Below are positions 19,530 to 29,028 of a DNA stretch of 64,000 bases, piece by piece; position 1 is the stretch's first letter, and every line of letters begins with the position of its first letter. Made by a program: the position numbers and the translations under genes. A model generated the notes under the pieces. It was not told the DNA's origin. It searched no databases and worked only from the letters and a program-made list of their open reading frames with translations. Where the stretch lies: NCBI RefSeq assembly GCF_902806985.1, contig NZ_CADCXY010000001.1, forward strand, positions 372,001 to 436,000. The letters run 5' to 3'. The DNA comes from Pseudidiomarina piscicola. GTDB lineage: Bacteria; Pseudomonadota; Gammaproteobacteria; Enterobacterales; Alteromonadaceae.

Positions 19530-21044
19530 ATGAGCGAGAAAACGCAAAGCAATGACGTTGTTGATGTTAACGAACAAATTGCACAGCGAAAGGCCAAATT
19601 AAAAGCTTTGCGTGAGCGGGGCGTTGCGTTTCCAAACGACTTTCGTCGCGAACACCTTGCTGCTGAGTTACATGCGGAGTTTGATGACGCCGACAAAGAA
19701 GAGCTAGCAAGCAAAGGAATTCGGGTTGCTGTAGCTGGTCGCATGATGACACGGCGTATCATGGGTAAAGCGAGCTTTGCGACGATCAAAGACATGTCAG
19801 GCCAGATCCAACTTTATGTGGCACGCGATAACTTGGCTGAAGGTTTTTATAATCAAGAATTCAAGAAATGGGATCTGGGCGATATTGTCGGCGCTACAGG
19901 CACGCTATTTATTACCGGTACCGGTGAACTAAGTGTTCAGGTCGACGATGTACGCTTATTGACAAAAGCTTTGCGTCCATTGCCCGATAAGTTTCACGGC
20001 CTTGCTGATCAAGAAACACGTTATCGTCAAAGATACCTTGACCTCATCGCAAACGATAGCTCACGGCGTACATTTATGGTGCGCTCGAAAGTAGTTGAAT
20101 ATATTCGTCGCTTTTTAAGTGAGCAGCAATTTTTAGAAGTTGAAACGCCGATGATGCAAACGATTCCTGGTGGCGCGGCGGCTCGACCTTTCGCCACGCA
20201 TCACAATGCCTTAGATATGGAATTGTATTTGCGTATTGCACCGGAGTTGTTCCTTAAACGTTTAGTGGTGGGCGGTTTTGAAAAAGTATTCGAAATTAAT
20301 CGTAACTTCCGCAATGAAGGGCTTTCGACTCGCCATAACCCAGAATTCACCATGTTGGAGTTCTATTGGGCTTATGCAGACTATCAGGACTTGATGGATC
20401 TGACCGAGAAAATGTTGCGTGGCATGACCGAAGAAATCTTAGGCTCGAGCACCTTTACGAGTGAAAATGTTGAGTATGACTTTAGTCAGCCGTTTACCCG
20501 AATCACGGTAAACGAAGCGATTTTGCAACATTTGCCGAGCGCTTCAGCTGAGCAATTAGCGACGCTTGAAAAAGCTACCGAGTTAGCGCAAAGCGTTGGT
20601 ATAGAAGTGAAGAAGAACTGGGGGCTCGGCAAGGTACAAATTGAAATATTTGAAGCCGTTGCCGAACATAAGTTGATTCAACCCACTTTTATTACTGCTT
20701 ATCCAGCGGAAGTGTCGCCACTGGCCCGTCGTAACGATAACGACCCGCATGTAACCGACCGCTTTGAATTCTTTGTTGGTGGGCGTGAGCTGGCAAATGG
20801 CTTCTCGGAGCTAAATGATGCGGAAGATCAAGCAGAGCGTTTTCAGCATCAAGTAGAGCAAAAAGAAGCCGGTGACGACGAAGCGATGTTTTATGATGAA
20901 GATTATATTACGGCGCTTGAACATGGCTTACCACCAACCGCAGGTGAAGGTATTGGCATCGACCGTTTGGTGATGTTGTTAACCGACTCACCGTCGATTC
21001 GAGACGTACTGTTATTCCCACACATGCGCCCGCGTCAGGACTAA
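19530..21044 (+). CDS. lysS: Lysyl-tRNA synthetase (class II)
   Basis: Charges tRNA-Lys. The 504-residue product has the N-terminal anticodon-binding OB fold (about 60-150) and class II motifs: motif 1 around V-E-T-P-M-M-Q, motif 2 [14 protein letters not shown] and motif 3 [15 protein letters not shown] precedes the ATG. It ends the xerD-lysS run and a terminator follows. Confidence 0.97.
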   Translation: MSEKTQSNDVVDVNEQIAQRKAKLKALRERGVAFPNDFRREHLAAELHAEFDDADKEELASKGIRVAVAGRMMTRRIMGKASFATIKDMSGQIQLYVARDNLAEGFYNQEFKKWDLGDIVGATGTLFITGTGELSVQVDDVRLLTKALRPLPDKFHGLADQETRYRQRYLDLIANDSSRRTFMVRSKVVEYIRRFLSEQQFLEVETPMMQTIPGGAAARPFATHHNALDMELYLRIAPELFLKRLVVGGFEKVFEINRNFRNEGLSTRHNPEFTMLEFYWAYADYQDLMDLTEKMLRGMTEEILGSSTFTSENVEYDFSQPFTRITVNEAILQHLPSASAEQLATLEKATELAQSVGIEVKKNWGLGKVQIEIFEAVAEHKLIQPTFITAYPAEVSPLARRNDNDPHVTDRFEFFVGGRELANGFSELNDAEDQAERFQHQVEQKEAGDDEAMFYDEDYITALEHGLPPTAGEGIGIDRLVMLLTDSPSIRDVLLFPHMRPRQD

Positions 21045-21068
21045 GTAACTGAGTAAAGTGTATGTTTT

Positions 21069-21094
21069 AAAAGGCCCGTCAGGGCCTTTTTTTA
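21069..21094. terminator. Bidirectional terminator between lysS and the PLP enzyme gene
   Basis: The hairpin AAGGCCC-GTC-GGGCCTT (with an A in the loop) is flanked by an A run and TTTTTTT. It separates convergent genes and can act on both strands, best on the plus strand. Confidence 0.85.
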
Positions 21095-21115
21095 TAGGGC
21101 GGTTAGTTTCAGCCG

Positions 21116-22279
21116 CTAGGCCTGAAGAGCTTGTAGGAAGTCGTCGAGCAGTTCTTGTTTATCTTCAATACCAACGGATAAACGCAATAAATCATTAGGG
21201 CAGGGGGTAGCTGGGCCCTCAATACTTGCGCGATGTTCGATCAGGCTCTCGACCCCACCCAGCGAGGTAGCTCGCTTCCATAGCTTGGTACGGGCCGCGA
21301 CGCCAATCGCCGCAGTTTCACCTGCTTTGAGGCGCACCGACAGCATGCCGCCAAAGCCGCCCACCATTTGCCGCTTTGCCACGTCATGACCGGCAAAAGA
21401 CTGCAGCCCAGGATAGAGAACTTCAAGTACATCGCTGTGTTGCTCAAGCTGTTCAGCGATGAATTGTGCATTGTGACAAGACTCTCGAACACGTAAATGC
21501 ATGGTACGCATGCCTCGCAACAGCTGAGCGGCATCGTGCGGACTAGCGACAGCACCTGCTTGTGCTCGCACTTGGCGAATACGCTGCCAATAAGCATCGT
21601 CACGCGCGGCAATCAGGGCGCCAGCGATGACATCCGAATGGCCGTTTAAGTACTTAGTTGCTGAGTGCATAACAATATCTGCACCAAGCTTTATAGGCTG
21701 GGTAAGCAGTGGTGTGGCACAGGTAGAATCAACCGCCACTTGTGCACCCGCTTGATGAGCTAACTGGCAAATTGCCGCGATATCACTTATGCACCATAAC
21801 GGGTTCCCGGGCGTCTCTAACCAGACCAACTTGGTTTGACCTTGGCGCAGGTGCTGCTGCACCTTGTGCAACTGGGTCATGTCGACAAATTCAATGTCTA
21901 AGCCCCAATCACTGGCGAAGGTGAGCAGCCAGTTTCGTAATGCCCAATACATGACCTTGGGAGCAAGCACATGGTCACCGGGTCTTAAGCCTTGAAACAC
22001 TGCGGTGGCGGCGGCCATACCGGAACCAAATAAAAGCGCCTGATGACCTTGTTCTAACTCGCAAATCAAGGCTTCAACGGGTTCGTAAGTGGGGTTGTCG
22101 GCCCGCGAATAAACGCGACCTGTGGGGTAGCTGTTGTCAGCGCCTCGCAGGTAAGTCGTGGCAACGTGAATAGGCGGCACGACCGCTTGGGTTTGTTGAT
22201 CGATACGACCGAGCGATTGCGCTAACGCAGTCGCTGCCGAATAGGCGTAATTAGAGGAAGATTTAGAGCTGCCAGACAT
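21116..22279 (-). CDS. Cys/Met metabolism PLP-dependent enzyme (cystathionine gamma-synthase/lyase type)
   Basis: Fold-type I PLP enzyme of the trans-sulfuration family, 387 residues. The PLP-binding Lys lies in H-S-A-T-K-Y-L-N-G-H-S-D. The A-V-D-S-T-C-A-T-P segment and the C-terminal S-L-G-G-V-E-S-L-I are also present. These segments look more like MetB/MccB than MetC, but synthase and lyase activities cannot be separated from sequence. The Met at 22279 is preferred over one 16 codons upstream, because the extra residues do not resemble the family. Its 3' end faces lysS. Confidence 0.85.
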   Translation of the reverse strand: MSGSSKSSSNYAYSAATALAQSLGRIDQQTQAVVPPIHVATTYLRGADNSYPTGRVYSRADNPTYEPVEALICELEQGHQALLFGSGMAAATAVFQGLRPGDHVLAPKVMYWALRNWLLTFASDWGLDIEFVDMTQLHKVQQHLRQGQTKLVWLETPGNPLWCISDIAAICQLAHQAGAQVAVDSTCATPLLTQPIKLGADIVMHSATKYLNGHSDVIAGALIAARDDAYWQRIRQVRAQAGAVASPHDAAQLLRGMRTMHLRVRESCHNAQFIAEQLEQHSDVLEVLYPGLQSFAGHDVAKRQMVGGFGGMLSVRLKAGETAAIGVAARTKLWKRATSLGGVESLIEHRASIEGPATPCPNDLLRLSVGIEDKQELLDDFLQALQA

Positions 22280-22347
22280 CGCATGTTCTCGCCGGTTAGA
22301 GATCACAAAGAGAGCTAGAGTATACAACTAGAAGGCACTTGAAAAGA

Positions 22348-22382
22348 GCAAAAAAAAACGCATCGCTATGAGGCGATGCGCT
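22348..22382 (-). terminator. Rho-independent terminator after slyD
   Basis: On the minus strand AAGCGCATCGCCTCATAGCG continues into a GCGATGCG-type hairpin, ending in a run of nine T. It lies downstream of the SlyD-type isomerase gene and before the PLP enzyme gene on the same strand. Confidence 0.85.
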
Positions 22383-22425
22383 TGGCTTGCTTGCGTTGAC
22401 ACAGCCGGAGCTGCGGCAAAAAGCA

Positions 22426-22914
22426 TTATTCGTGATCGTGGTTACCGTCTGCGTGCACGTGACCGTGTTCCAATTCAGTTGGATCAGCATCACGAACTTC
22501 AACAACTTCTACGTCAAAGTTTAGCGCAGCACCTGCTAATGGGTGATTGCCATCAACAGTCACTTGGTCATCGTTAACTTCTACGATAACAACAGATTGT
22601 TCACCGTGGTCCGTGCTAGCACGGAACTGCATACCTGGCTCAACTGGGTTGTCGCCAAACAAGTTGCGCGGTACGGTTTGGATCAAACCGTCGTGACGCT
22701 CGCCGTAAGCATTTTCAGGGTCGATGTCTGCGGTGAATTTGTCGCCTTCGCTTTTGCCAGCAAGTGCGTCTTCAAGACCTTTGATCAGCATACCGCGACC
22801 GAAGATAAACTGTAACGGTTGGCCTTCTTTTGATTGGTCAAGCGTTTGTCCTTCGGTGGTTTTCACGGTGTAGTGAATGCCGACAACTTTGTCTTGGCTA
22901 ATGGTTTGAGTCAT
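22426..22914 (-). CDS. slyD: FKBP-type peptidyl-prolyl isomerase, SlyD type
   Basis: The 162-residue protein has the split FKBP domain with an inserted-in-flap chaperone domain, as in SlyD: Y-T-V-K-T-T-E-G near residue 16, F-I-F-G-R-G-M-L-I-K-G-L-E at about 37-49, the A-Y-G-E-R segment opening the flap, and V-D-G-N-H-P-L-A-G at about 121-129. The C terminus is rich in His, Asp and Glu (H-G-H-V-H-A-D-G-N-H-D-H-E), a short form of the metal-binding tail that serves nickel handling in E. coli SlyD. Its start overlaps the end of ygfZ by four bases. It could equally be named as a general FKBP. Confidence 0.85.
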   Translation of the reverse strand: MTQTISQDKVVGIHYTVKTTEGQTLDQSKEGQPLQFIFGRGMLIKGLEDALAGKSEGDKFTADIDPENAYGERHDGLIQTVPRNLFGDNPVEPGMQFRASTDHGEQSVVIVEVNDDQVTVDGNHPLAGAALNFDVEVVEVRDADPTELEHGHVHADGNHDHE

Positions 22915-23855
22915 GATTCATCCAATTTATAGGGCAGTGGGTAAATTTCCAAGAGACTCGCGTCATCACCTTTAATGCGAAGTCGCGTAGTACTTTCGAG
23001 ATCGCTCGGAAGTACCGCTAACACATCAAGATGTTGGTCAGCACGGCTCACTGCATTTATTACCGTGCCTGCACGTCGCCAGTTTTCACCGAGTTGCCGC
23101 TCAACAGTCGCTCCTGTTGAAACTTGCTCACCGTGTCCGCTGAGGCGAAAGAGTGCACGCTTTTGCTTGCCCAAATATTTCATTCGGGCTACCGTCTCTT
23201 GGCCGATATAGCATCCCTTACTAAAACTTATGCCGCCTAGGGCCTGAAGATTCAGCATCTGGGGAACGAATTCTTGTATTGTACCTGAAAAGAGGGTCGC
23301 TCGGCCACGTTCGATTTCCAAAGCCTGCCAGTAGCGGACGTCGGAATTGGTCGGTAGTTGCTCGCCATAGTTCAGGCACAAGTATTGATCTGGATGCCCA
23401 CCTAAGCTCAGTACTTCGGCGCTATCGGTATGCGTCACCTGCATTGATTCTGCCTCAGCAAGAGGGCTATCAAGTAGCTCGGCTAACCGCCCAGGCGCCG
23501 CAGTACCGAACACGCCGACTAACTGAAAATCGGCGCTGGCATCACGTATCTCTACTTTACTAAAGACACCATATTTCTGAAGTTGGTTTAACGATGCTTC
23601 TAGCGCTGGCTTCGACGTCACTATAAGTACGCCATCAGCGTGTCGCAAGATCCGAAATAGGCTCAGAGTTTTGCCTTTATTGTCACAGTGTGCGCCATGC
23701 AGCCACTGACTATCGTCTAGTTCTGCCATGTCACAGGTAAACTGGCCCTGTAGAAACTTGTCAGTATCTGCACCAGTAACCTGAATAATTCCGTGATCAT
23801 CAAGTGAAACTGTTACGTATTCCGGTGGAGCTTTGGTAAACTCTGTCGTTAACAC
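22911..23855 (-). CDS. ygfZ: tRNA-modifying / Fe-S maintenance protein YgfZ
   Basis: Folate-binding GcvT-like protein that supports some iron-sulfur enzymes such as MiaB. The signature K-G-C-Y-I-G-Q-E-T-V-A-R is present. The chosen GTG at 23855 has GAGG upstream and yields 314 residues. An ATG at 23939 would overlap the divergent sdhE start and add an unrelated N-terminal stretch, so it is rejected. The YgfZ/SdhE neighbourhood is conserved. Confidence 0.9.
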   Translation of the reverse strand: MLTTEFTKAPPEYVTVSLDDHGIIQVTGADTDKFLQGQFTCDMAELDDSQWLHGAHCDNKGKTLSLFRILRHADGVLIVTSKPALEASLNQLQKYGVFSKVEIRDASADFQLVGVFGTAAPGRLAELLDSPLAEAESMQVTHTDSAEVLSLGGHPDQYLCLNYGEQLPTNSDVRYWQALEIERGRATLFSGTIQEFVPQMLNLQALGGISFSKGCYIGQETVARMKYLGKQKRALFRLSGHGEQVSTGATVERQLGENWRRAGTVINAVSRADQHLDVLAVLPSDLESTTRLRIKGDDASLLEIYPLPYKLDES

Positions 23856-23933
23856 AATCAACCTCGTCTTTTCGTGTCCATGACAACTAGGTGGGGATAG
23901 ATTTTTAATATACAAGGGGCGCAATTCAATCCT

Positions 23934-24206
23934 ATGCAAAAGTTACAACAAAACGCAGAAACTTTACGCGATAAAAATCGGTTACGTTGGGCCTGCCGCC
24001 GCGGCATGCTTGAGTTAGATGTGTTGTTTATGCCCTTTGTTGAAGAGGCATACGATGATCTCGATGAACAGCAACAGGCGGCATTTCGGCGTCTACTGAC
24101 GTGTGATGATCCAGATTTATTTGCGTGGTTTATGGGCCATCAAAAATGTGAAGACGCTGAATTGAAAGCCATGGTTGATTACATTTTGAGCCGAGTTAAA
24201 GTCTAA
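23934..24206 (+). CDS. sdhE: Succinate dehydrogenase flavinylation factor SdhE
   Basis: Small helical protein (90 residues) that promotes covalent FAD attachment to SdhA and FrdA. The key R-R-G-M-L-E-L-D (RGxxE) motif is at about residues 22-29 and the C-terminal F-A-W-F-M-G segment is present. It is divergent from ygfZ, with 78 bases between starts, and is followed without a gap by the YgfX-like ORF. Confidence 0.95.
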   Translation: MQKLQQNAETLRDKNRLRWACRRGMLELDVLFMPFVEEAYDDLDEQQQAAFRRLLTCDDPDLFAWFMGHQKCEDAELKAMVDYILSRVKV

Positions 24207-24497
24207 GTGTGGCTGTGTTGCCAGCGACCGTGGCTCTGGTGTGGCCTTAAACCTTCGGTATGGGCGCTGGATCCTTTGCAGCAACAACTGCTGCGGCTCG
24301 ACACATTTGCATTATGGCGGCTACAGCGGCCGCGTTATATTTTTCTTTGCCCATGGTTTATTGCGGTACGCTTTGAACAGGTGTATTGCGGTAAGCTAAA
24401 GCGAGAACCACAGTGGTGGTTCTGCTGTAAATATTGGATCGACGGGCAAGCGTTTGCCCGTTGTCGTCGTTTATTCCTGGCTTGGCGCGAGAATTGA
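24207..24497 (+). CDS. Short YgfX-like protein (C-terminal part only)
   Basis: A 96-residue ORF starting with GTG directly after the sdhE stop codon. Position and parts of the sequence ([10 protein letters not shown], then [13 protein letters not shown]) resemble the C-terminal region of YgfX (CptA), the membrane protein encoded after sdhE in enterobacteria. The two N-terminal membrane helices of E. coli YgfX are not seen, and this protein is about 40 residues shorter. It contains many Trp and Cys residues. Its end overlaps the end of nadB on the other strand by 27 bases. The homology is inferred by eye. Confidence 0.6.
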   Translation: MWLCCQRPWLWCGLKPSVWALDPLQQQLLRLDTFALWRLQRPRYIFLCPWFIAVRFEQVYCGKLKREPQWWFCCKYWIDGQAFARCRRLFLAWREN

Positions 24498-26075
24498 AGG
24501 TGTTGGGGTGGCGCTTTGTTCGGGGAAGTCGAGATTGTAATGTAAACCACGACTTTCTTTGCGGGCCATCGCTGAACGCACAATAAGCTCGGCAACTTGC
24601 ACCAAATTTCTTAACTCTAATAAGTTATTGCTGACCTTAAAGTTGCTGTAATAGTCGTGGATCTCTTGCTGCAATAACTCAATGCGGCGCAGTGCTCGTT
24701 CGAGTCGTTTAGTGGTACGAACAATTCCCACGTAGTCCCACATGAACAGACGTAATTCATGCCAGTTATGCTGAATGACCACTTCTTCATCTGAGTTGCT
24801 GACTTTACTTTCGTCCCAAGCTGGCAAATCAAGATGCAACTCGACGTTGTCGAGGTGTTGGCATATATCTGCTGCGGCAGCTCGAGCGAATACCACGCAC
24901 TCAAGTAATGAGTTACTAGCCATTCGATTCGCACCATGGAGACCGGTATAGGCCACTTCGCCGATAGCATAAAGGTGGGTAAGGTCCGTTTGTGCATTGA
25001 GATCGGTCATTACACCACCACAGGTGTAGTGTGCTGCGGGCACAACGGGCATGGGTTGCTGGGTAATATCAAGCCCTAAACTCATGCACTTGTCGTAAAT
25101 AGTGGGGAAGTGTTCACGGACAAACTCCGCGGGTTGTTGAGAAATATCAAGATACATGCAGTCAGCGCCAAGCCGTTTCATTTCATAGTCGATGGCGCGG
25201 GCTACCACATCACGCGGTGCTAATTCGGCCGCAGTGTGAAAATCGGGCATAAACCGGCTGCCATCAGGGCGTTTCAACACTGCCCCCTCACCGCGCAATG
25301 CTTCGGTGAGAAGAAAAGAATGAGCATTAGGGTGAAACAGGCAGGTTGGATGGAATTGATTGAATTCCATATTTGCCACTCGGCATCCTGCACGCCATGC
25401 CATTGCAATACCATCCCCTGAAGCAACGTCGGGATTCGAGGTGTACTGATACACTTTGCTTGCGCCACCCGTGGCTAAGGCAACAAATTTGGCAGCAACA
25501 GTTTCCACTCGCTCGGCGGCGCGGTTCCAAATATAAGCGCCGTAAACCTTAGGCTCTTTAAGCGTCTGCCGGCTGGTAATGAGGTCAACGGCGTTATAGC
25601 GTTCTAACACCTGTATATTCGGATGCTGTTTCACTTGACCAACCAGCGTGGTTTGCACCGCTTTACCGGTGGCATCGGCGGCATGTAAAATACGTCTGTG
25701 GCTGTGGCCACCTTCTTGATTGAGATGGAACTTTGACGCACTATCGGCAGCATCGACGCGATCAAAACCAACACCCAAGTCGATCAGCCATTGTAAACTT
25801 TTACGAGCATTAGAGGTGGTAAAGGCGACGGCTTCAGGGTCGCATAGACCCGCACCGGCTACCAACGTATCTTGAATGTGGCTTTCAATGCTATCATCTT
25901 CATCGAAGACGGCCGCAATACCGCCTTGGGCATAATAGGTCGAGCCTTCGGTGAGCGGGCCTTTGGAAAGCACCAAGACCTTGGCGTGGTCGGCAAGGTG
26001 TAAGGCTAACGTAAGGCCGGCGGCACCACTGCCAATGATGAGTACGTCGCATTGATAATCGATAACTGGTTGCAT
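24471..26075 (-). CDS. nadB: L-aspartate oxidase
   Basis: Flavoenzyme that oxidises aspartate to iminoaspartate, the first step of NAD synthesis with NadA. The 534-residue length is standard. The N-terminal FAD motif is [11 protein letters not shown], followed by Y-A-Q-G-G-I-A-A-V and the [11 protein letters not shown] segment. The active-site H-Y-T-C-G-G-V and the [13 protein letters not shown] segments are intact. It is divergent from rpoE, the classic arrangement. Confidence 0.96.
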   Translation of the reverse strand: MQPVIDYQCDVLIIGSGAAGLTLALHLADHAKVLVLSKGPLTEGSTYYAQGGIAAVFDEDDSIESHIQDTLVAGAGLCDPEAVAFTTSNARKSLQWLIDLGVGFDRVDAADSASKFHLNQEGGHSHRRILHAADATGKAVQTTLVGQVKQHPNIQVLERYNAVDLITSRQTLKEPKVYGAYIWNRAAERVETVAAKFVALATGGASKVYQYTSNPDVASGDGIAMAWRAGCRVANMEFNQFHPTCLFHPNAHSFLLTEALRGEGAVLKRPDGSRFMPDFHTAAELAPRDVVARAIDYEMKRLGADCMYLDISQQPAEFVREHFPTIYDKCMSLGLDITQQPMPVVPAAHYTCGGVMTDLNAQTDLTHLYAIGEVAYTGLHGANRMASNSLLECVVFARAAAADICQHLDNVELHLDLPAWDESKVSNSDEEVVIQHNWHELRLFMWDYVGIVRTTKRLERALRRIELLQQEIHDYYSNFKVSNNLLELRNLVQVAELIVRSAMARKESRGLHYNLDFPEQSATPTPSILAPSQE

Positions 26076-26156
26076 AAAGTAGGTAGCTTATAGAGCGCAA
26101 CGCGCTGTTTTTACGAACGGAATAGCAGCGATTTTACTCTTTTAGAATTTTTTTGC

Positions 26157-26183
26157 GAACTTTTTACCAAGGCTTGGGTCTGA
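26157..26183 (+). promoter_or_regulatory. Sigma-E promoter of the rpoE operon
   Basis: GAACTT (26157-26162) and TCTGA (26179-26183) are separated by exactly 16 bases, the spacing and sequence of the extracytoplasmic sigma-E consensus. It lies 76 bases before the rpoE start, so it should give autoregulation of rpoE-rseABC. Confidence 0.85.
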
Positions 26184-26258
26184 ATCTGCACAAAGAGAAT
26201 TTTGCATGCTTGGGCCTAGTTCGCAGTACAAGATATGGGTTGAGGAGAACAGGCTCAG

Positions 26259-26837
26259 ATGAGCGAACAAGATACTGATAAAGCCCTGGTACTGCGAGTA
26301 CAGCAGGGCGACCAACAAGCTTTCGATCTGTTGGTAAAAAAATATCAGCACAAAGTAATGAGCCTGATTTCACGTTATGTCAAACAGGCAGCAGATGTTC
26401 CAGATGTGGCTCAGGAAGCTTTCATAAAAGCTTATCGAGCAATAGGGAACTTTCGTGGCGATAGTGCGTTCTACACATGGTTGTACCGCATTGCTGTGAA
26501 TACTGCGAAAAACTATCTGGTGTCACAAGGGCGTAAGCCTCCGGCATCTGATGTTGATGCTGAAGAAGCAGACTATTACGAAGGAGCAGGTGCACTTCGT
26601 GATTCGGCTTCACCGGAAAGCTTGTTGTTAACTGATGAGATTCGCGACGTGGTTATGCGAACCATCGAAACATTACCTGAAGATTTGCGTAGAGCAATCA
26701 CTCTACGTGAGATTGAGGGGCTGGGGTACGAAGAAATTGCAATCGAGATGGATTGCCCAATTGGTACGGTGCGTTCACGCATCTTCCGGGCTCGAGAAGC
26801 AATCGACGCGCAGTTACACCCTTTATTAGAGCGCTAA
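26259..26837 (+). CDS. rpoE: RNA polymerase sigma-E factor
   Basis: Envelope-stress sigma factor of 192 residues. Region 2 (about 10-95) includes D-V-P-D-V-A-Q-E-A-F-I-K-A-Y and T-W-L-Y-R-I-A-V-N-T. Region 4 (about 130-185) includes R-E-I-E-G-L-G-Y-E-E-I-A and G-T-V-R-S-R-I-F-R-A-R-E-A. GGAG precedes the ATG. A sigma-E promoter lies upstream and the regulators rseA, rseB and rseC follow. Confidence 0.97.
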   Translation: MSEQDTDKALVLRVQQGDQQAFDLLVKKYQHKVMSLISRYVKQAADVPDVAQEAFIKAYRAIGNFRGDSAFYTWLYRIAVNTAKNYLVSQGRKPPASDVDAEEADYYEGAGALRDSASPESLLLTDEIRDVVMRTIETLPEDLRRAITLREIEGLGYEEIAIEMDCPIGTVRSRIFRAREAIDAQLHPLLER

Positions 26838-26854
26838 AAGTTAAAGGAAACCTT

Positions 26855-27472
26855 ATGACAGACCGTAGCTATGAACAACTATCAGCATTGCTTGATAATG
26901 CAAGTGAGAACTCTCGCGAGCAAGAGCAACAGCTTGATACTTTGTTGAGCGACTCAGAGGCACAGCAGGTTTGGAGCCGCTATGCATTGATAGGTCGAGT
27001 GATGAAAGGCGATACAGCTGACCAGCAACCACTAGATATTAGTGCTGCGGTAGCCGCTCGTATCGAGTCCGAAGCGCCACCCACTCAAGTGGTTCAAGGC
27101 CGATTTGGCAAACAACGCATTCAACGTTGGCTGCGCCCAGCAGGAAGTGTGGCGATTGCTGCCAGCGTAGCATTAATTGCGGTGGTATCGGTGCAGCAGA
27201 ACACACCGGTAGTGCCAGAAGAAACCGTACAACCTGCGTTCGCAACGGCGCCACTTGGTGGACGTAATCCAGTAAGTTACAATACCGTACTGCAATCAAA
27301 CGAACCGACGCAGGCAGAGCTTGCGCAACAAACCCGTTTGCTGCAGTCCTATATGTTGGATCACCAACAACAACTTCAGCTTTCATTGCAGGCCCAGCAA
27401 CTAAATGAGAACCTTGAAACAACCTCTGAAACCGCTGCAGAATCGGATGGTAAACCTACCGAAAATGATTAA
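26855..27472 (+). CDS. rseA: Anti-sigma-E factor RseA
   Basis: Inner-membrane anti-sigma factor of 205 residues. The ATG at 26855 follows AAAGGAAACCTT. An N-terminal cytoplasmic sigma-binding domain opens with Y-E-Q-L-S-A-L-L-D (about 1-85). One membrane helix follows (A-I-A-A-S-V-A-L-I-A-V-V-S-V, about 100-117), then a Gln-rich periplasmic part. It is cut by DegS and then by RseP, whose gene is at 3964. The 3' end overlaps rseB by eight bases. Confidence 0.94.
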   Translation: MTDRSYEQLSALLDNASENSREQEQQLDTLLSDSEAQQVWSRYALIGRVMKGDTADQQPLDISAAVAARIESEAPPTQVVQGRFGKQRIQRWLRPAGSVAIAASVALIAVVSVQQNTPVVPEETVQPAFATAPLGGRNPVSYNTVLQSNEPTQAELAQQTRLLQSYMLDHQQQLQLSLQAQQLNENLETTSETAAESDGKPTEND

Positions 27473-28487
27473 TAACTGGTGCCGCAGTAGTCTAGTGGGA
27501 CTGCTGCTGGCAAGCGTTACCGTTTCCACTGCCGCCCAAGAAAACGTAACAGATAACGCGTCGAACACCACACCATCACCAACCGCACAGAGTCCTGCTT
27601 CGTCCGCTGAATTTTGGTTTAACCAAATGTCGACGGCATTACGTGAGTTAAATTTTGAAGCAACCTTAGTCAAAAGTAGTGGTTCGCGACTCGAGCCTAT
27701 GACCTGGCTGCATGGCGTTTATCAAGACGGCCTAGAGGTTGAACTCGTAGTGCGCCTTAATGGGGCAGATGTGCGTAGTGTGCGTATCGGTGACGATACC
27801 TCGTATTATTCCCAACCAAGCGATAGTTCCTATACCTTGCATAGCGATGTTACGTACGGTTTGTTGCCAGCTGCTTTTTATCAACCGTTTGAAGCCTTAC
27901 AGCCGCATTATCAAGTGCGTGTCGATCGTGGCATGCGAGTGACCGGACGCGCGACCTATTTTATCCGTATTTTAAGTCGTAATAACGACCGCTACCATTA
28001 TGGTCTTTGGATCGATCGTAGCAGCGGTATGTTGCTAAAAATGCAAATGACGACGCCCCAAGGTGAAGTGCTTGAACAAATTCAACTGACCACCTTTTCA
28101 GAACGTGAATCAATGCCGATCAGTCTCAGTGATTTGCGCGGTGTGCCACGACCTCCGCGGCTCCATGAAATTCGTAACTTAGAGGCACCGCAGTATGGCG
28201 TGCAAGCGCAATGGTTACCGGCGGGGTTTGAGTTGTTACGAGCCAGCCATCGGCGTATTGCAGGAACGCAACTCGCCACCGATCACTTTTTATACACGGA
28301 TGGCTTAACTGAAGTTTCAATTTACGTTAGCAATCGTCAACAGCAGGCGCTTCCTGAGTTAGCGATCCAAGGCCCGGAGTCCTTATTTAACTTAAACCTT
28401 GGTGAGCACGCAATTACCGTGGTTGGTAAGCTTCCCGCAACAACCTTAGAACGTATTGCGCAAAGCGTACAGGCCGACAGCGAGTAA
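27465..28487 (+). CDS. rseB: Sigma-E regulatory protein RseB (MucB)
   Basis: Periplasmic protein that shields RseA from DegS until lipopolysaccharide intermediates are sensed. The ATG at 27465 overlaps the rseA stop and opens a clear signal peptide ending near S-T-A-A-Q. This gives 340 residues with an N-terminal lipoprotein-like domain (L-R-E-L-N-F-E-A-T-L-V) and a smaller C-terminal domain. Upstream in-frame starts would spoil the signal peptide. Confidence 0.93.
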   Translation: MINNWCRSSLVGLLLASVTVSTAAQENVTDNASNTTPSPTAQSPASSAEFWFNQMSTALRELNFEATLVKSSGSRLEPMTWLHGVYQDGLEVELVVRLNGADVRSVRIGDDTSYYSQPSDSSYTLHSDVTYGLLPAAFYQPFEALQPHYQVRVDRGMRVTGRATYFIRILSRNNDRYHYGLWIDRSSGMLLKMQMTTPQGEVLEQIQLTTFSERESMPISLSDLRGVPRPPRLHEIRNLEAPQYGVQAQWLPAGFELLRASHRRIAGTQLATDHFLYTDGLTEVSIYVSNRQQQALPELAIQGPESLFNLNLGEHAITVVGKLPATTLERIAQSVQADSE

Positions 28488-28502
28488 AAGGTCGTAATCA
28501 AG

Positions 28503-28940
28503 ATGATTAGAGAACTAGCAACAGTCCAAGCGATTGAAGGCGATATCTTAAAGGTGACCACAGAGCTCAAGTCAGGTTGCTCGGGCTGTGAGCAGCAGTC
28601 GCATTGTGGGGCCGGAATTATTTCCAAGGCATTTTCTGATCGCCGTGCTGAATTTAGTGTGAATAAACCGCATGGCGTAGAAGTGGCGGTGGGCGAACAA
28701 ATCGAATTGCTACTACCTGAACAAATGTTAACTCGGGCGTCGTTATTGATTTATGGACTACCTCTGTTTGCCTTGCTAGGCACAGCCATCATTGCTCAAT
28801 TCATGTTTGGTGTGAGCGAAGGAATTGCGATTTTACTGTCGCTAGGTGGATTCGCTGCATCTTTTTGGGCTCTTAAACACTGGTTTCAAATGCGTGATTT
28901 AAAGGTGAGTAAGTTGCTACAGGTGCAACAAATGCATTGA
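28503..28940 (+). CDS. rseC: RseC family protein
   Basis: Membrane protein of 145 residues encoded last in the sigma-E regulator group. The N-terminal part holds the Cys cluster C-S-G-C-E-Q-Q-S-H-C-G at about residues 24-34, typical of RseC/MucC. Two membrane helices follow at about 78-100 and 104-123. In E. coli RseC influences sigma-E and SoxR reduction; the exact role here is not shown by sequence. Confidence 0.9.
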   Translation: MIRELATVQAIEGDILKVTTELKSGCSGCEQQSHCGAGIISKAFSDRRAEFSVNKPHGVEVAVGEQIELLLPEQMLTRASLLIYGLPLFALLGTAIIAQFMFGVSEGIAILLSLGGFAASFWALKHWFQMRDLKVSKLLQVQQMH

Positions 28941-29028
28941 AAAGCCCGAAAATCCTTTGTTCTGAGCCGTATTATCAGTATGATCGGCGGTTATTCACGT
29001 ATTTCATTTTGTAGTTGCGGGGGCATGA

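Noticed and set aside
22911-23939. A longer YgfZ starting at 23939.
   Set aside because: It would overlap the divergent sdhE start and add residues unlike the family. The GTG at 23855 has a better ribosome binding site.
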